47,477 nt of DNA from Alistipes sp. (lineage in GTDB: Bacteria > Bacteroidota > Bacteroidia > Bacteroidales > Rikenellaceae). Position 1 is the first letter of the stretch. Each line of letters begins with the position of its first letter. Below the pieces are notes generated by a model. It saw nothing but the letters and a program-made list of their open reading frames with translations, made no database searches and was not told the DNA's origin. This document shows positions 39,340 to 47,477 of the stretch, piece after piece. The DNA lies in contig JAFQCA010000010.1 of NCBI GenBank assembly GCA_017399485.1, forward strand, positions 1-47,477, written 5' to 3'. Position numbers and translations under genes: made by a program.

Positions 39340-41331
39340 ATGCGACAGAGATTATTAAAAGCGGTGTTTACCGTAATCATACTATTAGGTGCTTGGGGTG
39401 CAAGCACCCAATACAACAAAGAGTATTTTCACTATATGGGTCGTCAGGCAATGATGAACAACGACTACCAGCAGGCGATAAAAACTCTTAATGTATTGTT
39501 GCGCTTTGATGAGGACGACTATGAGGGCTACTTCTTGCGAGGAATTGCGAAATACAATCTTGACGATTTGTTAGGTGCCGACAGCGACTTCTCGTCGGCT
39601 CTGGAGAAGAATCCTGTATATACGATTGCTTATACCTATCGCGCCATCACACGCTCACGACTTGGAAACTACGACGATGCATTGAAGGATTTTCACGAGG
39701 CCATAGACCTGCGTCCCGACCTACCCGACCCCTATTATAGTCGAGGTGTGACACGACTGCTAAATCAGCAGTTCAAGGAGGCGATTGAGGATTTTGATAT
39801 GTTTATTCGCCACGAGAAGAAGGTGGCTGATGCGTATGTAAATCGAGGAATGTGTTATCAGCACCTGAAAGATACGGTGCGTGCATACGAGGACTATGAG
39901 CGTGCTATTCGCACCAACCGCGAAGACCCCAATGGATATAACCATCGTAGCGTGCTTTATATGCAACAAAACAGACACAAAGAGGCGGAGGCAGACCTCG
40001 ATATAGCCATCAAGCACGACTCGACATATCTGCTATCATTCTTCAACAGAGCGTTGGTCTACTCGAATACAAATCGCCCGATGTTGGCGCTAAGCGATTT
40101 TGACCACGTCATAAAGTTGGACTCGACAAACTCACTTACATACTTCAACCGAGCAATAGTCAGGACTCAGATTGGCGATTATAATCGTGCAATGGAGGAT
40201 TACAACCGCGTCGCAGAGTATTCGCCTGAGAATGTTTTGGTCTATTACAACCGTGCAGGTCTGCACTCACAGATAGGAAACATCGACAAGGCCATAGAGG
40301 ACTACTCGCAAGCCATAAAATTATACCCCGACTTCGCAAATGCATTCCTTAATAGAAGTTATATGCGAATGATTAAAGGCGATATGAAGGGAGCGCAAGC
40401 CGACAGACAGATTGCTGAGCGCAAGATTGCCGACCACAAGTCACGTTTGAGCGATTCGACATACTCGATATATTCAGATACGACACAGAAATTTGACAAA
40501 CTGCTATCGTTTGATACAAATCTCAAGGGAAGTAGTTTCGAAAACAACATTGAGCAGACTACGGCTCAAAATAACGATATAAATCTCATTTCGTTGTTCA
40601 AGTTTACGATTACGATTGCCGACTCCACGATGTTGGCGCGTCAAGAGTTGTATCACTCTCAACGATTGGAGGATTTTATCGAAAAGGTGGGTGACGACAG
40701 ATTGCATCTTTCACGTGACGGCAGCAATATCCAACCCGACTCATTGGTCGCACTCGACAGAGAAGTGGCCGAAGAGTTACATCGTAAAGAGGATTGGATT
40801 TTACTCTTTAAGCGAGGCATTACACAATCGCTCATAAAGCAATATACCAATGCTGTAGGTACGCTTACATTTGCCATTACGGCCAATCCTTCCAACCCGT
40901 TTTTATACATAAATCGTTCAACAACAAGAGCCGAGATGATTGACTTTATATCGTCGATTGACAACTCTTATCAGCGCATAACGATAGACTCAGACCCCGC
41001 AAAGCGTCTAAACAATCGCAGTTCGCGCACATACAATTATGACGATGCAATAGAGGATATAAACAAGGCGATAAAATTATATCCCGACTTTGCCTATAGT
41101 TATTACAACCGCGCGGGCTTATATGCCATATCGGGAAAATACCCCGAGGCATTTGAGGATTACACAAAAGCCATAGAGTTACACCCCAACTTCGGCGAGG
41201 CATACTACAATCGAGGATTGATACAAATATATATGAAAGATACTCACAAAGGGTGTCTTGACCTATCGAAGGCTGGAGAGTTGGGTATAGAGGATGCTTA
41301 CGAAGCACTGAAATTCTATCTCGAAAAATAG
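39340..41331 (+). CDS. Exported or membrane-anchored TPR repeat protein
   Basis: A 663-aa protein starting at the ATG at 39340, preferred over an in-frame TTG 18 bases upstream. An N-terminal hydrophobic segment (LLKAVFTVIILLGAWG) suggests a signal peptide or anchor. It is followed by about nine consecutive tetratricopeptide repeats to residue about 360 (repeated AxxDFxxAIxLxPxxxxAYxNRG pattern). A charged linker leads to further TPRs near the C-terminus (DDAIEDINKAIKLYPDF, EAFEDYTKAIELHP). TPR arrays mount protein complexes; no partner is evident. It lies downstream of era. Confidence 0.85.
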   Translation: MRQRLLKAVFTVIILLGAWGASTQYNKEYFHYMGRQAMMNNDYQQAIKTLNVLLRFDEDDYEGYFLRGIAKYNLDDLLGADSDFSSALEKNPVYTIAYTYRAITRSRLGNYDDALKDFHEAIDLRPDLPDPYYSRGVTRLLNQQFKEAIEDFDMFIRHEKKVADAYVNRGMCYQHLKDTVRAYEDYERAIRTNREDPNGYNHRSVLYMQQNRHKEAEADLDIAIKHDSTYLLSFFNRALVYSNTNRPMLALSDFDHVIKLDSTNSLTYFNRAIVRTQIGDYNRAMEDYNRVAEYSPENVLVYYNRAGLHSQIGNIDKAIEDYSQAIKLYPDFANAFLNRSYMRMIKGDMKGAQADRQIAERKIADHKSRLSDSTYSIYSDTTQKFDKLLSFDTNLKGSSFENNIEQTTAQNNDINLISLFKFTITIADSTMLARQELYHSQRLEDFIEKVGDDRLHLSRDGSNIQPDSLVALDREVAEELHRKEDWILLFKRGITQSLIKQYTNAVGTLTFAITANPSNPFLYINRSTTRAEMIDFISSIDNSYQRITIDSDPAKRLNNRSSRTYNYDDAIEDINKAIKLYPDFAYSYYNRAGLYAISGKYPEAFEDYTKAIELHPNFGEAYYNRGLIQIYMKDTHKGCLDLSKAGELGIEDAYEALKFYLEK

Positions 41332-41446
41332 GGCACCTGACAGAAATCCGCTTGCCTGCAAACATAGAAACAGGCAAACAGATTGCGCAAAACAATAACC
41401 GACTGAGGATAAAGAAAATAATTACTAATAAAACTTAAATAAAATT

Positions 41447-42814
41447 ATGACTGCTATTTACAAAAGACTCAACGATTCGCCTGCGGCTCGTTGGACTGCA
41501 CTGCTTATCGTGTCGTTCACGATGATGTGCGGCTATTTTATCACCGACGTGATGGCTCCATTGGAGGATTTATTGACAAAATCTCCCGCAGAGGGTGGTT
41601 TGGGATGGACAAGCGATGAGTATGGATTCTTCTCTGGTGCTTATGGTTACATCAATGTTTTCCTTTTGATGTTGTTCTTCGGAGGTATCATCCTCGACAA
41701 GTGTGGAGTTCGATTCACAGGTACGATGAGTAGTTCATTGATGTTCGTAGGTGCGCTCCTAAAGTGGTATGCATTGGATAATACGTTTGGTGATGCGCAG
41801 ATTTTCGGATACCCCGTACAGGTTGCATTGGCGGCTTTGGGATTTGCCATATTTGGTATGGGTGCCGAGATTACAGGTATCACAGTAACAAAGATTATTG
41901 CAAAATGGTTTACAGGACACGAGTTGGCATTGGCTATGGGTTTGCAGGTGGCAATGGCTCGAATTGGTACTGCCGCCGCATTGGCTTGCAGTTTGCCTAT
42001 TGCTAACAAGATGGGCGCAGCATCGGCTCCCGTATTGTTGGGCGCAGCGTTGTTGTGTGTAGGCGTTGTATCGTTCCTGGTTTACTGCGTAATGGATAAG
42101 AAGTTGGATGCATCGGTAGCCGCTGCCGAGGAGCAGGAGGCAGAAGAGGGTTTCCACTTCAGCGACTTGAAGGTAATCTTCACAAACAAGGGATTCTGGT
42201 TGATTGCTATCTTGTGCGTATTGTTCTACTCGGGTGTATTCCCATTCTTGAAGTTTGCTACAAAGTTGATGATTTACAAATATGGTGTAGAGCCCGAATT
42301 GGCAGGTCTGATTCCCGCAATGTTGCCTTTTGGAACAATATTGCTCACACCCGTATTCGGCTCTCTTTATGACCGTTTGGGCAAGGGTGCAACATTGATG
42401 ATTATCGGCTCGTTGATGCTCACATTGGTACACGTACTATTCGCTCTACCGATACTTAATGAGTGGTGGTTTGCCATCGCCATTATGGTAATTTTGGGTA
42501 TCGCATTCTCGCTCGTGCCGTCGGCTATGTGGCCCGCCGTACCAAAGATTATACCTATGAAGCAGTTGGGCTCGGCTTACGCTATAATATTCTACATCCA
42601 GAATATCGGATTGTCGATGGTACCTGTACTCATTGGCTCGGTTATTCAGAACTATGCTACAATCGAGACTGCAGAGGGTATTACATACGACTACACTATC
42701 CCTATGACAATATTTGCCGTATTCGGTATTGTGGCTGTTGGTGTAGCACTGCTTCTAAAGCATATCGACAAAAAGGAGGGTTACGGTTTGGAGGAGCCTA
42801 ATATCAAGAAATAA
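41447..42814 (+). CDS. MFS family transporter
   Basis: A 455-aa integral membrane protein with about 12 hydrophobic helices and a central charged loop (EEQEAEEGFHF). An MFS-like loop is seen in IILDKCGVRFTG between helices 2 and 3, and GSLYDRLGKGA near the matching loop of the second half. The substrate is unknown. The start follows an AT-rich leader without a strong consensus promoter. A secreted metallo-hydrolase gene follows after 23 bases, so import of a product of that enzyme is conceivable but unproven. Confidence 0.85.
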   Translation: MTAIYKRLNDSPAARWTALLIVSFTMMCGYFITDVMAPLEDLLTKSPAEGGLGWTSDEYGFFSGAYGYINVFLLMLFFGGIILDKCGVRFTGTMSSSLMFVGALLKWYALDNTFGDAQIFGYPVQVALAALGFAIFGMGAEITGITVTKIIAKWFTGHELALAMGLQVAMARIGTAAALACSLPIANKMGAASAPVLLGAALLCVGVVSFLVYCVMDKKLDASVAAAEEQEAEEGFHFSDLKVIFTNKGFWLIAILCVLFYSGVFPFLKFATKLMIYKYGVEPELAGLIPAMLPFGTILLTPVFGSLYDRLGKGATLMIIGSLMLTLVHVLFALPILNEWWFAIAIMVILGIAFSLVPSAMWPAVPKIIPMKQLGSAYAIIFYIQNIGLSMVPVLIGSVIQNYATIETAEGITYDYTIPMTIFAVFGIVAVGVALLLKHIDKKEGYGLEEPNIKK

Positions 42815-42837
42815 CACTCCAAATAAAAAGTAATACG

Positions 42838-43797
42838 ATGAAAAAGATATTACTTTCGATAGCCTTCGTGGCCTCAGCATTTTCGCCTATGCGTAGCGTA
42901 GCACAAAACGTAGAGCAGTTGGCTGACGTTATGTGGCATCAAACCTCTTACAAGGAGATTACTGCCGAGCGCCGCGCGGCAATGAACGAGATGCAGAAAT
43001 ATGCCGACACCTTTACGCATACACTCTTCAACGAGTATCTGGGCACAACGGCTGGCACAGATAAAGAGCAAGCATTAGAGGGTTGGGGATTGATGCAATT
43101 CTATAATATGGCATTGGAGAAGTTGCTGCAAGAGATTCCCGCGACAAAGGTCAAGAAGGGGCAGGTGGTAATGTGGCAACTATACAATATGGGATATGTT
43201 GTCAAAACCAACAAGCAGTGTTTCGGTATTGACCTCTATCACAAACACGCCGAGAAACTTGCACCTATGATTGACTTTATGCTTATCACACACAATCACG
43301 GTGACCACTACTCAAAGGCGCTTGTCGAGAAGTTGGAGCGTGACGGCAAAGCGGTATATTCCAATTTCCGCGACAACGGCCACAAAGTTACGACGGGCGA
43401 TGACTTTACTGTCGGCAACATAAGCATAAAGGTTACGACTGTTGACCACAACGCAACGCTCAAGAACTTCGTAAACACCTATGAGGTGAATTGCTACGAT
43501 GCCAAGGGTAAGGATTACGTTATTTTCTTCACGGGCGATGCCCACAACTACGAGCAACTTAATCCTACAGGCAAGGTAAATTTGTTTGTACCTCATCTGG
43601 CTGTCGGACTCAATATGGCGAAGGCGGTAGAGAAAATAGCACCGACAGAGGTTTTGATGTCACATATTCTGGAGTTGGGACACTCGATTACGAAGTGGCG
43701 CTGGTCATACGAATATGGAATTGCAGAGTGCGAAAAATTGAAACGTCGAGGCGTATATCTACCTGTATGGGGTGAGATGATACGATTGAAACGATAA
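42838..43797 (+). CDS. Secreted metallo-beta-lactamase-fold hydrolase
   Basis: A 319-aa protein with a signal peptide (1-22, ending RSVAQ). The MBL-fold metal motif is HNHGDH at about 152-157. Further ligand segments are TTVDHNA and FTGDAHNYEQ, plus HILELGH near the end. Related proteins are diverse zinc hydrolases, and the UlaG-like group is the nearest in layout. The substrate is unknown. It is the second gene after the MFS transporter (23 bases) and is closed by a strong terminator. Confidence 0.82.
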   Translation: MKKILLSIAFVASAFSPMRSVAQNVEQLADVMWHQTSYKEITAERRAAMNEMQKYADTFTHTLFNEYLGTTAGTDKEQALEGWGLMQFYNMALEKLLQEIPATKVKKGQVVMWQLYNMGYVVKTNKQCFGIDLYHKHAEKLAPMIDFMLITHNHGDHYSKALVEKLERDGKAVYSNFRDNGHKVTTGDDFTVGNISIKVTTVDHNATLKNFVNTYEVNCYDAKGKDYVIFFTGDAHNYEQLNPTGKVNLFVPHLAVGLNMAKAVEKIAPTEVLMSHILELGHSITKWRWSYEYGIAECEKLKRRGVYLPVWGEMIRLKR

Positions 43798-43814
43798 AGA
43801 GTCCATAAGATGAA

Positions 43815-43851
43815 AAAGGTGGTCGCGACATTCGACCACCTTTATTTGTAT
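43815..43851. terminator. Bidirectional terminator between convergent genes
   Basis: AAAGGTGGTCG (43815-43825) pairs perfectly with CGACCACCTTT (43833-43843) across a 7-base loop. An A-rich flank lies upstream and a T-rich flank downstream. Confidence 0.85.
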
Positions 43852-43858
43852 TATACCT

Positions 43859-44989
43859 TTACGCTTTTCTACTCATTTCATAAACTTCCAACAACTTATC
43901 ACACATAGCCGACCACGAGAAACGTTTGCGTTCTGTGGCGAAATTTGCCTTTAGTTGCGACAAAACACCATCGGCATATATTCGTTGCAGGCCCTGAAGG
44001 ATTCCATCGGCTGTGGGTTCACAAACCAAACCGACAACGCCATCGGGTACTATCTCAGGCAGGCCACCAACATTAGTAACCAACATAGGCAATGAGAAAT
44101 TATAGGCTATTTGCGTCACTCCACTCTGTGTAGCGGAGCGATACGGCAGCACAAGGCTATCGGCAACCGAAAAATAGCAGCACACATCCTCGTCAGCGAT
44201 AAACCTGTCGTGTAGCACTACCCTATCCTTTAAGCCGAGTTCGTCAATCAACGCAACATAACTCTCGCGCGAGGTGTAAAACTCGCCTGCGACAAGCAGT
44301 TTACGGCCATCGGGCATCCACTTGGCCCACGCTCGCAACAACATATCGAGGCCCTTATAGTCGCGTATAAGGCCAAAGAAAAGCGTGTAATCTTGCTCTG
44401 CATCAACACCTATACGGCGGCAAGCCTCTGTTCTGTCTATGGCTGTACCAAAGTTCTCGAACATCGGATGAGGGGAGAAAATCGCAGGAGCAGAGGTGTA
44501 ACTCTTTAGTTCGCGATGCACCTGCTCGGACATATAGACAAAACCATCTACACCACGCAAATAGTAATAATTGCAAGGTTTATCGATGATATGACTCTCG
44601 TGTGGCTCGACATTATCTATTTGGCACACGACCTTCGTTACGCCATTTGTACGGGCTATACGAGCAATAGTTCCAAAACAAGGGGCCATAAATGGAGTCC
44701 AATACTTCATTAACACCATATCGGGCCTTTCGCGTTTAAGACGCAATCCGAGAGATATCCAATTCAAGGGATTGACAGTATTCATCACGCGCTCGATATG
44801 CAAGTCGGCAGGGGCAGGACCATCGACATACTGAGTTTTACCCGGAAACAGTATCGACGGATACTGCACACTGAAGGTATAAATCTTTACCTCGTGCCCT
44901 CGCTGTTGATATTCGCGGGCCATAGTATGCATTATCGAAGCCAGACCACCTCGATATGGATATGCAGGACCAAGAATAACTATCTTCAT
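43859..44989 (-). CDS. Glycosyltransferase family 4
   Basis: A 376-aa GT-B fold glycosyltransferase. The N-terminal domain begins IVILGPAYPYRGGLASIM, with the glycine-rich acceptor loop. The C-terminal domain shows FFGLIRDYKGLDMLLRAW (about 206-223) and the nucleotide-sugar motif LPYRSATQSGVTQIAY (about 284-299). It adds a sugar from an activated donor, probably to a cell-surface glycan or glycolipid on the cytoplasmic face. No polysaccharide gene cluster surrounds it. It lies 32 bases after the DUF362 gene on the same strand. Confidence 0.9.
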   Translation of the reverse strand: MKIVILGPAYPYRGGLASIMHTMAREYQQRGHEVKIYTFSVQYPSILFPGKTQYVDGPAPADLHIERVMNTVNPLNWISLGLRLKRERPDMVLMKYWTPFMAPCFGTIARIARTNGVTKVVCQIDNVEPHESHIIDKPCNYYYLRGVDGFVYMSEQVHRELKSYTSAPAIFSPHPMFENFGTAIDRTEACRRIGVDAEQDYTLFFGLIRDYKGLDMLLRAWAKWMPDGRKLLVAGEFYTSRESYVALIDELGLKDRVVLHDRFIADEDVCCYFSVADSLVLPYRSATQSGVTQIAYNFSLPMLVTNVGGLPEIVPDGVVGLVCEPTADGILQGLQRIYADGVLSQLKANFATERKRFSWSAMCDKLLEVYEMSRKA

Positions 44990-45021
44990 AGGGTATTGAC
45001 TTTTGTCTGGACTCGAACAAA

Positions 45022-46146
45022 CTACTTTATCAACTCATACTCACGGCTACCGAGACCAATCTTTTCGGCGTGCTCCAAGCAAGACTGCCACTCCGACTCG
45101 GGGGTAGAGTTCTTGAAGTGGTCGTGATGGTCACAAAAACCGTGCGAATGCATACGGTCATAGAGTTGGCTACCCGGCATAGGTGTAGCAGCCAAACAAG
45201 CATCAACACACGCCTGGTCCAATGCCAATGGGTCTGCCGAAGCAAACATACCTATATTGGGCAGGATGGGTGCATCATTCTCAGCGTGGCAGTCGCAGTT
45301 AGGCGACACATCGACGACAAGCGAGATATGGAAATGAGGACGACCTGAAACTACAGCCTTAGCATACTCGGCCATCTTACAATTAAGCAACTTGGGAGCG
45401 TGGTAATCCTCAAAATTAATAGCATCAAAGTTACAAGCACCCAAACAACGTCCACAACCCACACAATGATTCTTATCGACTGACATTTTTCGGGTCTGTT
45501 CGTCAAATACAAGACCATCGTTAGCGCATTGAGCCATACATTTTTTACATCCTCGACACTTTTCAGCATCAATCACCGGTTGGCCGCTGATATGCTGCTC
45601 GGTTTTACCGGCACGCGAGCCACAGCCCATACCGATGTTCTTGATTGCGCCGCCAAAACCTGTCATCTCGTGGCCCTTGAAGTGGTTAAGGCTGATAAAT
45701 ATATCGGCATCCATAACGGCGCGACCTATCTTAGCAGATTGCACATATTCACCACCTTCGACAGGTACATCTACATCATCGGTACCTTTCAAGCCATCGC
45801 CAATCAATATGGGGCAGCCTACCGTCAAAGGTGTAAAACCATTTTCCCACGCACAATAGAGGTGCTCCAATGCATTCTTTCGACTTCCTGGATACATCGT
45901 GTTACAGTCGGTCAAGAAGGGTTTACCTCCCAACTGCTTGACTACATCGACTACGGCACGAGCATAATTCGGACGCAGGTAACTGATATTACCCAACTCT
46001 CCGAAATGGAGTTTTATCGCAACAAACTTACCCTCCATATCCAAATCCTTGATACCCGCCTTGAGTATCAATTTCTTGAGTTTTGTAGGCAGGCCATCAC
46101 CGTGTGCTTTGGTGCGAAAATCGGTAAAGAATACTTTAGACTTCAT
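45022..46146 (-). CDS. DUF362 protein with two 4Fe-4S ferredoxin motifs
   Basis: A 374-aa protein. The DUF362 domain (about 1-180, AIKLHFGELGNISYLRP and the ALEHLYCAWENGF segment) is followed by a ferredoxin module. The module has two cysteine clusters, CRGCKKCMAQC (about 197-207) and CVGCGRCLGAC (about 227-237). The rest of the DUF362 fold follows, ending near the SREYELIK tail. Such proteins are thought to be cytoplasmic iron-sulfur redox proteins; the partner is unknown. The start follows the outer-membrane protein gene by 32 bases on the same strand. Confidence 0.9.
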   Translation of the reverse strand: MKSKVFFTDFRTKAHGDGLPTKLKKLILKAGIKDLDMEGKFVAIKLHFGELGNISYLRPNYARAVVDVVKQLGGKPFLTDCNTMYPGSRKNALEHLYCAWENGFTPLTVGCPILIGDGLKGTDDVDVPVEGGEYVQSAKIGRAVMDADIFISLNHFKGHEMTGFGGAIKNIGMGCGSRAGKTEQHISGQPVIDAEKCRGCKKCMAQCANDGLVFDEQTRKMSVDKNHCVGCGRCLGACNFDAINFEDYHAPKLLNCKMAEYAKAVVSGRPHFHISLVVDVSPNCDCHAENDAPILPNIGMFASADPLALDQACVDACLAATPMPGSQLYDRMHSHGFCDHHDHFKNSTPESEWQSCLEHAEKIGLGSREYELIK

Positions 46147-46178
46147 ATATTATAAAGGTTTAAGGTCAAAATGATTAA

Positions 46179-47477
46179 TTAAAACGAGAACTTGACACCA
46201 AATAATCCTTCGGCAGAGTCGCTATAATAGTGTAGCCACTCATAGAGTGCGCTACCCGTTAGATTACGGCCTTCGGCAAATACAGCCCAACGGTCATTTA
46301 TACGCCACTCGGCCTCAAGGCCCAGAGTAAATACAGAAGGTGTTTTGACGTATGAGAATTCACCTTGAGCATCTTGTGTCATCCACTTTACGCCACCCTG
46401 ATAACCCAAATTAACGCCAGCGGTAATCTTACGGCCAAGATAACGAATATCCATATCCCACTTGAAATTGGGGCGTGAAGCATAGTGAGAGTCATAATTT
46501 TCCCACACATATACTCCAGCCGACATATTAGCCTCAAGCCAGCCTATGGGGCGCAAATGCATACTGCCATCAATGCGTAGGCTATGCTGATAGGCCTGAG
46601 TAAAGAAGTAGTCGGCATCACGATTATACCAATACAGGTGATTATCGGCCAACTCCAACTCTGCAGAGAGACTATATGAGAATACCCCCTTGCCTAATGT
46701 TCCGCCAAAACCTGCACGTCCGTTATATGACGACTCATTCGGAAGAGCAGATATACGCTCGGCCAAATCCGTCTCATCACTTTGCAGATAGGGATTGGCA
46801 TTGACAAGGGATGCAAAATCGTGACGTTTAAGTCCTCCATCAATCTCCACAAACGGCACGAAGCCCTCACGAGTATTCTTCCACGACATACGCATATAGG
46901 GGAAGACGTGGTGCGGGCTATCGGTAGAGTTGGCGACATTGTCATAATAGTAGTTGGCGCCCAACAAAAACTCGAAACGCTCACGGCTGAAACCATATCG
47001 CGCACCAGCCATAAAGGTATTGTTCTTATACGGAGCAAACGCCTTGCTTCCATACACGCCATCAAAGGCTACATTTAAGCGTAGGATATGAATACCCAAC
47101 ATCTTACCCAATGCCGCAGAGGCCGAGAAAGACGATTGATTGTAGTCACCTACATCGACCTTATCGGTTCCATCGACAAACACACCGCCACCAACTTCGA
47201 TATTGAAATTCCAGCGCTCGAGGTCGGTAAAATCATCTCCAAAGCGCAGACGGCCCTCCAACTCACCAAAATGAATCTTCTGGCCCGTCGTAGGATAACG
47301 GTGACGAAGTTCATCATCGTAAGCCACATCTAACTCCAACACTCGTGGTCCCCAGAACACACCGGCACGGCCTCCGATGCGGTTGCTCATCTCTGCAGTA
47401 TTACTCGTCACACGGTCTATACCATTCAGTGCATAGCGATTGCGGTAATCGCCCGAATGATTGACATAGGCCATAGC
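46179..47477 (-). CDS. C-terminal part of an outer-membrane TonB-receptor-like beta-barrel protein (partial)
   Basis: 432 codons remain open to the window edge, so the start lies outside. The visible part is barrel-like, with alternating aromatic strands such as FVPFVEIDGGLKRHDF and YSLSAELELADNHLYWY. It ends with the pattern WAVFAEGRNLTGSALYEW and a final GLFGVKFSF with terminal Phe. These endings are typical of TonB-dependent receptors and related Bacteroidetes outer-membrane proteins. No plug domain is visible because the N-terminus is missing. It may be the first gene of an operon running into the DUF362 and glycosyltransferase genes. Confidence 0.65.
   Translation of the reverse strand, partial: AMAYVNHSGDYRNRYALNGIDRVTSNTAEMSNRIGGRAGVFWGPRVLELDVAYDDELRHRYPTTGQKIHFGELEGRLRFGDDFTDLERWNFNIEVGGGVFVDGTDKVDVGDYNQSSFSASAALGKMLGIHILRLNVAFDGVYGSKAFAPYKNNTFMAGARYGFSRERFEFLLGANYYYDNVANSTDSPHHVFPYMRMSWKNTREGFVPFVEIDGGLKRHDFASLVNANPYLQSDETDLAERISALPNESSYNGRAGFGGTLGKGVFSYSLSAELELADNHLYWYNRDADYFFTQAYQHSLRIDGSMHLRPIGWLEANMSAGVYVWENYDSHYASRPNFKWDMDIRYLGRKITAGVNLGYQGGVKWMTQDAQGEFSYVKTPSVFTLGLEAEWRINDRWAVFAEGRNLTGSALYEWLHYYSDSAEGLFGVKFSF

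Noticed and set aside
41352..41377. Terminator after the TPR gene
   Set aside because: TTGCCTG and CAGGCAA form a short stem, but no T-run follows and the loop is long, so I do not call it.

Overview
This is chromosomal DNA from a gut-type member of the Bacteroidales. The evidence is the long (312 aa) NusB, the many TATCTTTG or TATATTTG -7 boxes with a TTG or TTTG about 20 bases upstream, the scarcity of Shine-Dalgarno sites, the abundance of lipoproteins and secreted glycosidases, and small Bacteroidetes families such as DUF4491 and DUF2795. A Rikenellaceae/Alistipes-like origin is possible, but I cannot fix the genus from the sequence.

Layout. 0.3-2.0 kb: housekeeping genes nusB, a DUF1573 lipoprotein and yajC. 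2.1-7.1 kb: a minus-strand three-gene operon (GH106-like glycosidase, hotdog thioesterase, secreted alpha/beta esterase). 7.1-10.4 kb: a TSCPD protein, a BaiN-type flavoprotein, a shrunken methyltransferase relative, a PduO-type cobalamin adenosyltransferase and a DUF2795 protein. 10.47-21.97 kb: an AT-rich mobile island, with a tyrosine integrase and HTH protein at the left end and a serine recombinase with two small accessory proteins at the right. Its cargo is a structured RNA leader followed by an operon for a tail-anchored protein, a 61-aa protein, an Ig-like (BIG2) repeat lipoprotein and a fimbrillin/LRR lipoprotein, plus three unrecognised proteins. 22.1-24.6 kb: aminopeptidase C and two GNAT acetyltransferases. 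24.7-35.3 kb: sugar-degrading enzymes (a GH99/WbsX-like lipoprotein, a second glycosidase-thioesterase-esterase operon with GH127 and a tandem SGNH hydrolase, a glycerophosphodiesterase, an NPCBM/alpha-galactosidase-like protein) and tRNA-Gln. 35.5-41.3 kb: DUF4491, ffh, a small barrel-like protein bracketed by a 40-bp repeat, era and a TPR protein. 41.4-47.5 kb: an MFS transporter, a secreted metallo-hydrolase, a family 4 glycosyltransferase, a DUF362/ferredoxin protein and the end of an outer-membrane receptor-like protein.

How it fits together. The two glycosidase operons share gene order and tight spacing: secreted glycosidase, then cytoplasmic hotdog thioesterase, then secreted serine esterase. 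Their enzymes belong to unrelated families (GH106-like/PaaI/alpha-beta hydrolase versus GH127/FlK-like/tandem SGNH). This suggests handling of acylated glycans in which both the sugar and the released acyl group are processed. No SusC/SusD pair is present, so neither is a classical polysaccharide utilisation locus. The island carries no relaxase or conjugation genes. Its main cargo looks like a surface-display operon behind a roughly 300-nt structured leader. An imperfect direct repeat at 10470 and 21947 is a candidate for its ends.

All calls come from reading the sequence; no database search was run.
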